A stretch of 64,000 nucleotides of DNA from Pyrocephalus nanus. Its lineage: Eukaryota; Chordata; Aves; Passeriformes; Tyrannidae. The DNA is taken from the NCBI GenBank assembly GCA_038380795.1, contig CM076270.1:21654001-21718000 (forward strand), in the 5' to 3' direction. Shown piece by piece: positions 1-11,500 of the stretch; the first letter of the stretch is position 1, and the number at the start of each line of letters is the position of its first letter. The notes under the pieces are model-generated. The model was not told where the DNA came from, did not search any database, and saw nothing but the letters and a program-made list of their open reading frames with translations. Made by a program: the position numbers and the translations under genes.

Positions 1-3000
1 CTTAGAGAACTGTCAAGCAAAGAAAAAAAAAAAATCTGTATAAAAAACAAAGAAAGCTAAAGGTATAGAATTGAGTCCTCAAGCCAGCAGTGAGAATTTC
101 AATAGAGCTTTGACAAGGCCCGTGAGTTGCTGCAGAGGAGGAAATAGATGACAGTCTGCCTTCAGATGCTACACCTTTTAGGTTACTCTACAGAAGAGGT
201 GCTTGTACTTCCTACTAAACAATACCCTACAAAGCCCAGTTCCCATCATTTCACACACTGTGGTTCAGTCTGGTTTACAGCACAGCTGAAAATTAGGATT
301 TCTATATAGCTAAGAAGCTGTGTAGCTTCTTCTGGGAATCTAAGGGGTAGCAGGACATATCAGCCACATGGCATCTAACCAAAACCTATTCATGCTTGGG
401 TTAGAGGAGACAGGCTCCCAGTTTTCTCAGTGGCATTTAAGAAACCCCACTTAAAATAATGCAAGTAATTCAGTATTACTAAATTTTTTACTTATCCTTC
501 CTCCTACAAGAGAAAAGGCACTGGCAATAACAGTGTTGGCAGTTCTCTAAATTTACACAGTTGCAAGCAATACACTCTTTTCACCATAAAAATAAATTGG
601 AACTCCAGTATTTTCTGTTCAATACAGGAACTTCTATAAAAACTTGTACTTACACGAACTCATTGATAGCCAAGACCTGATACTTCAAGCATTTGTATCT
701 TGGGAATGCTACCAACTGACAAAACTACCTGGAATGGTGTTCTAACCATTTACTGTACTTGTGGTTGGAGATCTCCAGAGTAAGAGGTGACTAGCCTTTT
801 ATTTATTTATTAATCATACTGCACAACATTAGCAATCAACCACTTCCTATTTGCCAGCTAATTTAGAAAGCATCTTCTCATCTGAAATACTAGATAACAA
901 ATGTAAAGTGAAATGTGGCCAAGTTATTAGCACTTAAGATGAAAAAAGCATACTGAGTTTCTGTATCCAGGACAGCATCACTGAAACAGACTTAAGCTCA
1001 CAGGAACATGACATACTGGTTTTTAGTGGCCTTTTCTCAGCCATTTCAGAACTGGGTTGAAGGCTGCCCAAAAAGAAGGACGTTCACATTTCTCTTTACA
1101 GCATATAGACCTTTACATATATTTGTCTTTTCCCCCCCTCCCAGCTTCAGAAGCAGAACCAGCCACCCACAAATGCAACCAGCAGTCACAGATGCTGTAG
1201 GGATGTAGGAATGAAGCACTGTGCTGGGAACTCTACATATGCTCAGACAGACATCTCCTCAGTCATCTGCAAGAGGACTTACATTAACCAGTTAATAAGA
1301 GAATTGCCAGCTGTTTAAAGACCTGTATTTAAGAGAACACACTCTTTTTTTCTTTAATCTCACCTCACTTCTGAATGATCCCACTGGCTTTACTACACGT
1401 TTTTGGAAAGGCAAGACTTAAATTTCCACGGAAAAAAAAGGGACAACTGAGTATGAACTTCGCACATGAATTCTGCAAGAGCAGGTCACGACCTGGTGTA
1501 TTAAACCATCTGATTCAGTTCAGCCTGAAAGTTTGTAGGCTGAGTTGAGAGCTGTGTTGGCTGAGAAGCCTCTGCAGAGTCCATTACTATTTCTGTAACG
1601 CAGATGATGAACCTCTGCAGAGGAAGTAGGCAATTAGCTGGGAAAGCAGCCTCTTCAGCTGAGCTGCTAGAGCAGCTGGAGGCCTCAAGCTTGTTTCAGT
1701 GCTGAGAAAGCACAAGAACTACTCCTGGAAGAGGAAGGCATACAGCAAAACGGAGACATATAGCTAATAGATAATCCACCAAATTCTACACAGTATTTCT
1801 TAGATTGCTTGGGGATGTAAAGTAAGAAGATAACAGAACGGAAGAGGAAAAGTTAGTTATGTTCATTTCTCCTCTTGGTTTTGTACCTGTAACCTGTCAG
1901 AGACAATGACAAACTGTCCCTCTCCCATGAAAACAAGAAACCTCAAAACCCACTCAACCTCTGGCCAGGAGAAGCTCGCACGTCAGACCAGGCGACAGCG
2001 CCTCTCAGAAGCAGTGAGAAACATCACTAAATATCACAAAATGCCCTTCTGCAGCAATAGATGCTTAAAGTGCAAGCTGTTAAACAATACAGAAAGCATT
2101 TAAGTAGGAAACAAGTCTTGGTCAAAGCCACAAAACTGATGAACAGAAATTCACATCGTCTATACGTCAGCCAAACTAAGAGAGCTAAGATATACCGGCA
2201 TTTCTCAACAGTGCTTCTGGAAACCCCAGTGGATTTACAACTGTAGCTTACAGTCTCTTGACAACTAATAATTCTCACAAACAATCCTACCTGCATGCTG
2301 AGGCCACTACCTATACACAGCCTGGAGCAGGCACCTTAACTTCAGAACTCACTGGAAATCAGCCTTGATGCCTTCCACAATTCTTTTTAGTATCATGGAA
2401 CTGTGAAAGCAAGTTCAGGCCACAGTTTCCAAAGCCCAAGAAGACAACAGGAGACTGCCTGAAGCCCACACTTTACATCACATTGATGAGTATGGACAGC
2501 AAGACTGGGATTTCCAACATGGGGAGATAATTCCACAAGATGAATATGCTTTCATACTTAATTATGCCACAAAGCAGTTTATTTGACCCCAGCATAAGGC
2601 ATCTTCTGATTTCAGCCTGAAAATATAAGAGAAAAACCTCTTTCTGGCTATTAAAGGTGCACACCAGATCAGAGACAAGGTGCCAAAATGCACGTTTCCA
2701 CAGACACCACTCAAGAAGAGGTGCTGAAGGACAAATACAGCATTTCAGGTAGCACTGAAGCGTATTTCAAAACCATGACAAACAGCTCAAGAACCTATGG
2801 CTAATACCAGCATTGCCACTAAAACTGCTCCATCCTCTCCCTGTCCAGGATCACTGACTATCGAGCAGAGACCTCACCCCAGCTTGCAGAAGTATTCATG
2901 TGAGTAGTGGATTAGAACCCATCACTAAAGAGAGACATGAAAAAAGAACACAGAACAGCTTTCTTTCCATAGCATGCCAGCCCAAACATTCATGTAGCTA

Positions 3001-3151
3001 CAGCTATAAAATGCTACCACCTTTACTTTCATCTCTTTTTGCTCTCCTCCCACCCCACCACTTAAACCATCTTAGAGGAGACACACCTGAACATGCACAT
3101 GGTTGAACGTATTCAGCTTTCTCATATTTTTACACAGGGAAGCTCCCTACT

Positions 3152-3168
3152 TTAATAATAATAATAAA
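3152..3168. repeat. (TAA)n microsatellite
   Basis: Five consecutive TAA units lie in an AT-rich stretch. A simple trinucleotide repeat, likely length-polymorphic. Confidence 0.9.
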
Positions 3169-4833
3169 CTTTCTTATATTTTCATAACATTTACATTGTT
3201 TACATTTTTAAATCTGTCGGTGATTGACTACTGCAGCTACTGCTACCTGTTCCTCAAAGCTGAAAAGAGATAATTCTTTATATCACCCTGCTTATTGAAA
3301 AGCTGTTTATGGCTGGTATGGGTGCACTGAATTACATGACACTTACAAACCAGTACTTTGCTGTAAAACATGATTTGTAAACTATGTCACAGGTGATTGG
3401 GAAGATGCCCAGAGGCACATAAAGATGACTGACTGCATCTAGCAACACTTCACAGATTAGTGATGACTAATCCATATTTCCCCTGTCTTCTCATGTATAA
3501 AACCTCTGACCCTAGAGAATAGTAGAATCCAGTTAACAGACCAAGTAACTGGAAATGTTTTGATGATTAGGCCAAATTTCCCCCTAATTAGTATTACAAA
3601 AGCATGCTCTCCCATGCATGCTTGTGATTAAGCAATTCAAGCAGTCCAGACAACCCCAACTCCAGCTTCCAAGAAAAACCTTCCGCTGAGCCTCAGCTTT
3701 TTCAGGCACGGGCACACTAGTTGCCTAGCAAGAATCAAAAGCCACAACCAGCTGCATTAGCCAGGTAGATACTGAGCCCACCATCACAGCAGCAACACAG
3801 ATCTCCCACCAGAGCTCCCTCTGATCCCCCATTTCCACTAGTAATTCCTAGCAATAAGGTGAGCTGGTTATTTTGATGTATTTATAAACATACTCACCTC
3901 AATTTAGTCTAAAAATGCCTACTTCAACTTACTGGGCTCCCTGCTTGACATTTTTCTGCTCAACAGTATTCTGTTAAGAAGCTCTAGGGCTGGAACACAC
4001 TCCTGGCTGTGCCATTTAGAGACCCACACAAAGTCTCCACATGCCACTAAGCCACGCAATTCTCCTGGTTGTCAATGACAACACCAAACAGAAGCTTCAA
4101 CGCTTCTGTATACACCTTGAGACAAAATCCACTGCAGGCTTCTGTTGTTTTCTTTTTTGTACTGACATGAGTTTCTATTGCCTCCCACACGAGATACATA
4201 GAGCTATTTATAGACACGTATATGTGACTGTAGTGATGACCATATCACCATTCAAAGCAGAGTTCTTCTATCACCCTGATACCAGGGGAGCAGATAAAAC
4301 AATAATGCCCAGATAAGCAGCTTTTCAGCATCCTAAGAGCACTGAAAAAAAAAATTGCTTACAGCTTGTCTGACATACAACTTGTCTATCATTGTAAAAA
4401 GCTGCGGACTAGCACTCATTACACAGAAGTTCACTCCTGTGCCAAACAGCTGCTATTCCCACAAGTTTTATCACACCCCATAAAATTCTAAAATTCCAAG
4501 CTAGTACATTTTATATGTAGTTGAATTAATCTGCTTAATCATTCTGCTTTTTTTATTTGTGCTGCTCTTCACCTCGCATGCTTTAAAGACTCATCTGATC
4601 ACTCAGCAGGCATTGCAGCGGCTTTTCACTTTCTTCACGGATGTCTGCAGCTTCTCCCGTTTTTGCGAGCTACACGGCAGCACAGCTGCTTACACCTACG
4701 TACATTTGGTGAATAGTCCCTATGAAACCAGGTTTCTAATGAATTCCTGTGGCAAGCTGGGGGCAAGACATTACTAAATACTCACACACGAGAAAGCGAA
4801 GGAAGAAGAGGTCATTTTTCAGTGCAGTGGGGG

Positions 4834-4849
4834 AAAAAAAAAAAAAAAA
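4834..4849. repeat. Poly(A) tract (A16)
   Basis: A run of 16 A residues preceded by a GGGGG run. No retrocopy was recognised immediately upstream, so it is listed as a simple homopolymer. Confidence 0.9.
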
Positions 4850-5662
4850 GAAATCATTCTACCAGGTTTCGCTTTCAGGAAGTTGCCCAAGAATGCAATT
4901 AAAACCACAAAAGACAAGCCATGCTTTAGAATCATATGAAGGCATGAGAAAGGGGGAGAAAAATAAATCACACTGAGGCCTTTAATCCATAAAGAAATAT
5001 TATTCCCCAGTTTTGAGGGACATCTGACATTTTAACACCCATTCATTAGCACAATAGTATCTCCACAGGTTTAACTTCTCTGTGAAGATCCTCCTACACC
5101 GCACAATATTGAGCCAACACATCGAACACCGTTTTAACCAAGAGACAAAAGACTCTCTCCTGAGTTGTACTCTGCATTTCCAAATCCTCCCAGAACTCAG
5201 CACACGAAGGATGCTCCTAGATTAGTCTAAAGGGAGCCAAGGTCCAGAGTTTTAGCTAACCTGTTTCGGCACATAATGCGGTCCCACCAGACCTACCCAA
5301 ACCCCGTTTCAGCATCAGGACATCACCACCTCCTTCCCAAACGGCAGTGGCTGCAAACGCTGCTCCCCCGTTACTCTATCCCTCGACACGCAGAGAAAAT
5401 CTCATTACTAACCGGATTTCGGATTTTTATTACTTTCTTTTAGTACAAGAGCGGCAAGCTCCCTCTCCCAGCAGTCAGGAGACACGAACGAAGCGAGCAA
5501 CTCGCAGTTTCCGAGCTCTCCCAGCGCAGCCGGTGCCGCCTCTCCCGCACCGCTTGGGACGCGGCGGCGATGCTGCGATCCCTCCCTGCCGGGATACAGG
5601 GACACGGGGGGGGCTGCCGGCCTCGAAACCCGCTTCTCACGGGAGGAAAACCCTCTCCTTTC

Positions 5663-5684
5663 AAAAAAAAAAAAAAAAAAAAAA
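5663..5684. repeat. Poly(A) tract (A22) inside the CpG island
   Basis: An uninterrupted run of 22 A residues lies on the plus strand within the otherwise G+C-rich island. In the proposed leftward transcript it is a U22 run shortly after the 5' splice site. It also creates lysine or phenylalanine runs in the spurious frames that cross it. Confidence 0.95.
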
Positions 5685-5711
5685 GCCAACACGCAGGAGG
5701 GAGAAACTCAC

Positions 5712-5948
5712 CGCGCCAGCAGCCCCGCTCCCGCCGCAGCGCCCACGCACCGGGAAACTTGCGGGAGCAGATGGCAGGCAGCGCACCCGAGGAGCCGCCG
5801 GAGCGACCACCGCGGACGCGGGGTGTAAGCAGCGAAACTTTGGATGCCCCGCTCCCGTCCCCTCCCGCTCCGTGCCCCGCTCACCTCGCCCGCCGCTCTG
5901 CCCTCTCCTCCCGCCCCGCCGCCGCCGCCCCTCCGCCCGCACGGCTCG
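5712..5948 (-). other. Predicted non-coding first exon (5' UTR) of a leftward gene
   Basis: This span begins about 30 bases downstream of the TATA-like box and ends at a strong donor, CG|GTGAGT, with exon boundary at 5712 and intron starting at 5711. An earlier alternative donor, AG|GTGAGC, has its exon boundary at 5885, so two leader lengths are possible, about 60 or 235 bases. No ATG occurs on the minus strand within the span, which fits a pure 5' UTR exon with the start codon in a later exon. An A22 run on the plus strand (5663-5684) makes a U-rich tract 28-49 bases into the proposed intron. The protein product is unknown. The start site is estimated from the TATA-like position only. Confidence 0.45.
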
Positions 5949-5972
5949 GCCCCAGCGCGGCGCCGCCGCCCG

Positions 5973-5982
5973 CCCTTTATGG
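5973..5982 (-). promoter_or_regulatory. TATA-like element of the leftward promoter
   Basis: On the minus strand the sequence reads CCATAAAGGG, a CATAAA-type TATA variant set in an otherwise G+C-only context. It sits just downstream of the GC boxes and upstream of an ATG-free leader with splice donors. A start site would be expected 25-30 bases further, near 5945-5950. Functional use is not shown by sequence alone. Confidence 0.4.
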
Positions 5983-5992
5983 GGCCCGCGGC

Positions 5993-6011
5993 CGCCCCGC
6001 CCCGCCCCGCT
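5993..6011 (-). promoter_or_regulatory. Clustered GC boxes (Sp1/KLF-type sites)
   Basis: The plus strand shows overlapping CCCCGCCCC-type words, which read as tandem GGGGCGGGG boxes on the minus strand. They lie about 15-40 bases upstream, in minus-strand sense, of the TATA-like element at 5973-5982. Sp1/KLF factors bind this motif in CpG-island promoters. Binding here is inferred from the motif only. Confidence 0.6.
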
Positions 6012-8545
6012 CCGCGGGCCCGCCCCGGGCACGGGGGATGCGCGGCCCGAGCCCGCCCCGTGCTCCCCGATGGGGACTCCGGGCTGTCCCCGCGGAGTCC
6101 CCTCGCCCCTGCCCCGGGGACCCTCCCCAGCCCCTCATTATCCGCCACTGCACCCGCGTCCTCCATCAGCGAGGACGAGGAGATGCCTCAGCCGAGGACC
6201 CTCGTATGGCACTGGGGTTTTCATCTTCACGAACAGCGTAAGGGATCTGAGCTGCTGCTCCAGCATAACAGCACAAGCATGGGCACAGCAGAGTGGCAAC
6301 ACAGAGGTGTAATCCCGGGAAAACACGTGTGGACCTTAACGCCGACTGACAGCCCTGCACTCCTCGGCTGACAAAGCTTAAGAAGCGATTTCCGCTCGTT
6401 GTACTGAGACGGTGCTGCTGCTAACTTCTGAGAAACGGGCGGTGTGTTGGTCCAGCAATAGACAACACTGCCTTGTTAAGTCATTCTTTCTGTTCCTATT
6501 TTCCAACAAATTTTTCATGCATGGCACAGTCCAGCTTTGAAGAAACAGGATGAGTATGCAATGAACCACATTTCTTCCCTCAGGAGTTTGGACTCTTCTG
6601 GATAAAGAAATCAAAACAACCCATCTCCTGGCATGAGCCAGAGCAGCAGCAGTGGCAGCTGCTCTTGGTCTTTACCAAAGAGAGCCCTGTGTTTATCAGG
6701 GTGGGCTCTCTCAGTGGAGGGCCCCTGTGCCTGGGCAAAATCAGAATGCTGGAAAGAGGGATGAGGGAGGTGGCACACCGTGGCCGTACACGGAGGCAGG
6801 GAGCTCAGCCTCATCCCGTGCAGGGGGAATTTGGCTGAGACAAGGTGCTGGCACCTGCAGGCTGAGATGTCCAGGAATGGCTTCTTCGTGGGCAGCACCA
6901 GCTGCTGGACATTTCTTAGGCTATTTACTAAATAGCTCAGGTTTCTTATTTTAATTAAAGTTTGGCTTCTTTTCCTAAAATGTTTCATACCATCTTTCCT
7001 ACACAGATCTGTTTCTGAGTTGAGAATAGGGATTAATTAAAAACAACAACAAAAAAACTCACCTGCCTTTTGCATGATGTTTCGTGTTAGCAGAGACAAC
7101 CTCTGAGCATCCATTTTCTCTCAGGGCTGAAGACAGAAAGCTGTGTAGACCATGTCAGACCTCCTGCCCAACTGCTTCATGTCATGAAAACTACATGGAA
7201 AAATATAATTGAGAGGTTTGAGGATCATTTTGGTACCATCTGGTTTGTGGAAAGGCAGCAGAAGAGCCAGACCCTGACTAGCTAGCTGAACTCAGACCTT
7301 GGGGAAGAACCCTGGTTCTAGTTTTCTGAAAGCCTGAAGACCAACAGCCAAGCCCCCAAACAGCCTCAGCTTGCATCTGAACCCATCCTTTGCACGTGCA
7401 AACTTTGTAGTCTGTCTTCAGTAGAAATGGGACAGAGAAAAAGAAGTTGCATTCCAAACCATTCCCATGAAATAGGCTCAGTTTTGATTACACCCCATTT
7501 GGACAGCACAGTTCCAATCCGGTGAAATTAGAGCTGAAGAGCAGCAGCCAGAAGTGCTGTTCCTCCCTTTAGTTGCTGCCATGTAACCCAGAGCTCATTC
7601 AGTCTCTAGCTGTCGGCAACCACCTCCCACCCAGGCAAGAAATCACTTTCTCCTCTTTTTAGCAAGTCGTTTGAGTGATCAAATTTGTGCCCATTAAGCA
7701 GTTAACTAGTCACACTTCTTGGAAAGAGGCACCACACCTATTAAGTACTCAGCATCAACAAAGAGCTAATTTGTGGAAATTTAAGCATGAGGCAAAAATA
7801 GTTGAAGCCAAGAGGAGTTCGGGGTGAAGCTGCACGAGATTGCCCACCCAACCAAACAGCTGCCAAAAGGGGAGCACTACCATCCCCTCCTTCCCTCCCT
7901 ATCCCTCTGAGGGTCTCAGAGCCTCAGCAGCTCTGATGCTTGCCCAGTCCTTGTGTGGTCCATCTCATCCTGGCAGGGAAAAAAAAACCAACAAAAAATA
8001 CGGAGCTTTTATTTCTGAATTTATTCTCTTACTCCTTTAGGTGGGATACACTTAGTTGCTACTGAAATTAATTTCATAGATAAGTACCTATGCACAGAGA
8101 TGAAAGATGAGCACATGAAAGCAAAATTCACTGACAAGTTGCATCTGCTGTGAGGCTACACTTGAAAGCACAGAGGTTCTTCAGATGGTATCTCACCTTA
8201 GAAAGGGCAGATTTCAAACCATACACCACAGTGCTAATGAGGATACAGGAAATCTCATCCATTTTTTCCACTTGAAGCAAAACATCTTTTCTCACAAAGG
8301 GAAATGTTGATGTTTCCCTGAATGATTTAAGCTTAAAGAGGAAGCTGACAGGCTGAAAGTCACGATGAAATATAAAAACTGGCTCCAACACAAACAAGCC
8401 TAAGCTTGACAAAATAGGCCATAGTTTTAACAAGCAGCTTAAGAGAAGACCAAGGCGGAGGCCCTTAATGAAATCTAATGCCTTTTGAGGCCAAAAATTT
8501 TAGAGCAGCATTTCTCAAGCAGTTCAGATTGGAAATCCTATATAA

Positions 8546-8591
8546 AAAGAGAAAAAACAACAAACAACCAAAACCAAACAAAAAAAACCCC
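8546..8591. repeat. A-rich low-complexity tract
   Basis: The segment is a run of AAAAC, AAAC and AAAACC words on the plus strand, typical low-complexity A-rich sequence. No poly(A)-tailed retrocopy could be recognised upstream. Confidence 0.8.
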
Positions 8592-11500
8592 AACCTTGCG
8601 AGTTCCCATAGGTGTTTTGTAAAGCTGAAATAAAAAAGTTATGGTAAAAGTGATAAGCCTATAGAATTTATTGTTTCATGTATGGTTTTGACAGGTTGCC
8701 AAGAGAATGGTGCTGCTCTATGGAGAGTGGAAGAAATGACATTTTCTTTGCTTTAGATTGTTATAAAATTTTCAGCTCTTTACAAGCCCCCAGATGGTTT
8801 TTATAACCCCTTCAGGGGTTGCAACATATTGACTGAGAAATACCGATTTATATAGCAAACTCCACTCTCTCATTGCTGGCAAAAATTACTGCTTTGTATA
8901 TGTGTATACACACAGTGGCTGAATATAAATAAAAGCCCCAAAATAATGAGATCGGAGGCAAAATCCGCCACCTGGTAGTACATTAACTTGGATCAAATTT
9001 CCCTAAATTTACACTGGTGTAAAAGGAGGAATATTTGGCCCTAAATCTTTTAGGTGAACTCTGAATTGAGGATTAAAAAGTTTGTACTCTGTTTCACCCT
9101 GCAAACATAGCAGATTGCCAGCTGCTCTCAATGGTGGCAGGAATAGGGAAGCATTTCTAATCAACAGTTCTCCCGTTTTTCATTGGCTTTCGTTGTGTTC
9201 ATCTGAAGTGTTTTAACTGGAAATTATTGGTGACTTGGGACACAGTAAGCTTGCAACAGAAACACCACAGTGAGTGACCTTGGCACCTCAGGAGGAGCAG
9301 CTCTGAAATGCTTTGCCTGTAATGAATAAAGTAAACAGTGTGTTCAGTTTTTTGGGTTTGGAAGACCGCTATAATAATCATCTGTATTTTGTACATTCAC
9401 GAGGCAATTCTTGCTGAATGGTGACTTTCCAAAATATGTTTAAAGGAGGAGGAGCTCATATCCTTGGGTGACTAAACCTGTGCTTTTGCTCCTGCCTGTG
9501 GGTCCTGTGCAGTCAGGCTGGTGGCTTGGCTCTGGGACTGCCTGGGTACAAAATGCCATGGGATCTGGTGCTGTTCTCCAGCACACAGCTAGGGAGGAGG
9601 TGGAACCCCATTCTTCCTGTACTGCAGGGTTAGGTGGTCGCTTAGAATGCAGGGTGTGTGATTTTAACTCCCCAGAAGGGGCCAAGGAGAGTTGCTGGTG
9701 TTCCCAGGAGGCTTTTCTGGAGCAAGAGAGAGCTCTTCATTTTGGTGCCTTCCTACTTCGCATTAAAGAATTAAGAATGCACTTGATCAGGCAGAAGGAA
9801 AGGAAGAACATGGCACCATAGCTTCATCCTTTGGGAGGGTGGAGACTGCAGTTCTGCTCCTTGCTTGCCAGGCAGACTACTTTTGTATTTTACATTAATC
9901 AGCCAGTGAGTAAAATACATGAACAACCCTTAGGCTGGACAGAAACTTTAACTGATATCCTTGTACTCAGCATTTCCTCTGCTCCTTTGCATTGCAATAC
10001 CTCACTCGCTTCTTGGAGCTGAGCCTTAACCTGTGCCCTGTAGCTCTGCACGGGGAGAAGCAGAACTGCTGCACTAAACTTTCTGGCAGTTTTCATTATG
10101 CAGATTTCCAAACCTTTAGATCACAAACTTTCTCTGTCAAGGCACGCACGCAGCTCCCAGCTCCTTTCAGCCCCCATCTCATCTGAAGCCGCCTCACGCT
10201 GATTTTGAGGCAGCAGCAGTGAGCTGCTTCCAGATTACCTTGGATTTGCGTGGATTTGGGGCTAAGCCCCATCAGCGAAGCTGCTGCTTCAACTTTTGCA
10301 CACTGTGTTTAAGTTTGTAGGGCCCAAGTGACCAGAGCTGGCGAAGATGTGTTGTTGGTTCAACTATTCCTGCACACTTGGACAGCTGTTAAAAGAGCAG
10401 GCAGCAGAACGGCTCCAGACCTGAAAGAAGGCAAGCAAAGCAGACTTGGCAGAGGTAAAAAAGCACAGGCGAGTCAGCTGGCTCGGGGGAGGCAAATCAG
10501 AGGAGCGAGCCTAGAGCACAAACAAAGCAAATGGCAGCCTTGAGGCTGGCCCAGGTCCTGGTGGGGCAGAGCTGAGCCACCAGCCAAGGCATGGCCTGGT
10601 TCCCGAGGCCAAGAGAGGCGTATGTCGGCAACGAGGTCAGCAAGGGAGATGATGTGAATGAATGCCACAGTTTTTTGGCTGAAATTTGCCTGTTACTTCA
10701 GGCTAGAAATGCTGCCATTTGCCATTGTAAATACCCTATTCAAAAACACGGGCTCTATGGCACTCAGCTGAAGGACAAAGATCTCATCTGCAACTCCTCA
10801 GCACGAGGAAAAGCCAGTGCTGCTACGTCAAGCCTAAATTAACTTCCCTTGGTGTGGGCAGGATGTAGCACTTAAACTCCTTTGACATGCATTTCCTAGG
10901 GACAAATGGCAATTCCCTCTGTGGCCCATCATTTACTAGCTGAATAAAAGCAGAAGGAGATGATTAGAGTGGGGAACTGCCTTGCTCTTTCTATATTTAG
11001 TGCCCTGTCAGCTCAGCCTATAACATTTTGCTATTCAGTTGTAAATAATACTCTAAGGAGGGGAATAAAATGGGGAATAAAATGAAAATCAAACTTGGAG
11101 AAGCTGGTATAAAAAGAAAAAAAAAGTCCATAGGTCCAGAACACAGAGGAATAAGCCTTCTACTTGTGTTTTAGAGCAGATGGTGGTGGTAGTGGAGCGC
11201 ATCCCACCACCCGCCCCACGGTTTGGAGTGATGCAGGGCTGCAATCTTTGGGGTCTGCCAGCTCAAAGACGCATAAATCAGTCTTTTTGGCTGGCTCATT
11301 CTGCCTGGCACCTGCCAGTATGGTCTGACGTGGAGACTTCAGCATTATACCTAAAGGAATTCTCACATTTATATTTCCAAGAGTTCTGGGAGGCCTCACA
11401 TGTTTCTTTTACATGTATGTATTTAAATCTATTCAAATTTTTTCCTCTCATGAATCGTTGTCGGGACTTATTAGCTTAAACTCTACACAGCACACACTTG

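Larger units (their letters stand above)
1..5711 (-). other. Probable first intron of a leftward gene; no proven exon
   Basis: If the CpG island at 5400-6200 drives transcription to the left, this stretch lies downstream of its first splice donor and would be mainly intron 1, perhaps with later exons. The sequence is moderately AT-rich with scattered A and T runs. No open frame here matches a protein family I recognise. CpG dinucleotides stay more frequent than the window average from about 4560 to 5400, consistent with a shore of the island. Short exon-like segments with splice-site-like flanks on the minus strand occur near 1364-1416, 654-715 and 488-503; they are given as a finding, not as coding sequence, because I cannot identify the product. 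A (TAA)n microsatellite lies at 3152-3168 and an A16 run at 4834-4849. The intron assignment is inference from promoter orientation. Confidence 0.4.
5400..6200. promoter_or_regulatory. CpG island promoter
   Basis: This is the only dense CpG island in the window. CpG is abundant and G+C is very high, especially at 5820-6080, whereas CpG is strongly depleted almost everywhere else. Such islands in vertebrates normally mark unmethylated promoters of housekeeping or developmental genes. Repeated GC boxes (Sp1-type) lie at about 5993-6011, and a TATA-like CCATAAAGGG is at 5973-5982 on the minus strand. Good 5' splice donors on the minus strand follow at 5885/5884 and 5712/5711. This order (GC boxes, TATA-like box, leader, donor) supports transcription to the left. 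A divergent transcript to the right cannot be excluded. The long frames that cross the island in several phases on both strands are by-products of high G+C. The island sequence itself is firm; the direction is inferred. Confidence 0.85.

Noticed and set aside
309..328. 8-bp stem hairpin (AAGAAGCT / AGCTTCTT)
   Set aside because: Several such short hairpins are expected by chance, and there is no miRNA-like length or mature sequence.
2473..2780. Long open minus-strand frame after good pyrimidine tracts
   Set aside because: The peptide is rich in Cys, Trp, Phe and Ile, as in translated non-coding DNA. Alternative phases looked equally plausible, so no exon could be chosen.
5661..6166. Overlapping 123- and 152-codon minus-strand frames in the CpG island
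   Set aside because: They start upstream of the predicted transcription start, are low-complexity Gly/Arg/Ala, and end at the splice donor or poly-T run. They are GC-driven artefacts.
5347..6312. 321-codon frame crossing the CpG island on the plus strand
   Set aside because: It includes a lysine run from the A22 tract, consists mostly of Pro/Arg/Ala from GC-rich sequence, and competes with equally long frames in other phases on both strands. No domain is visible.
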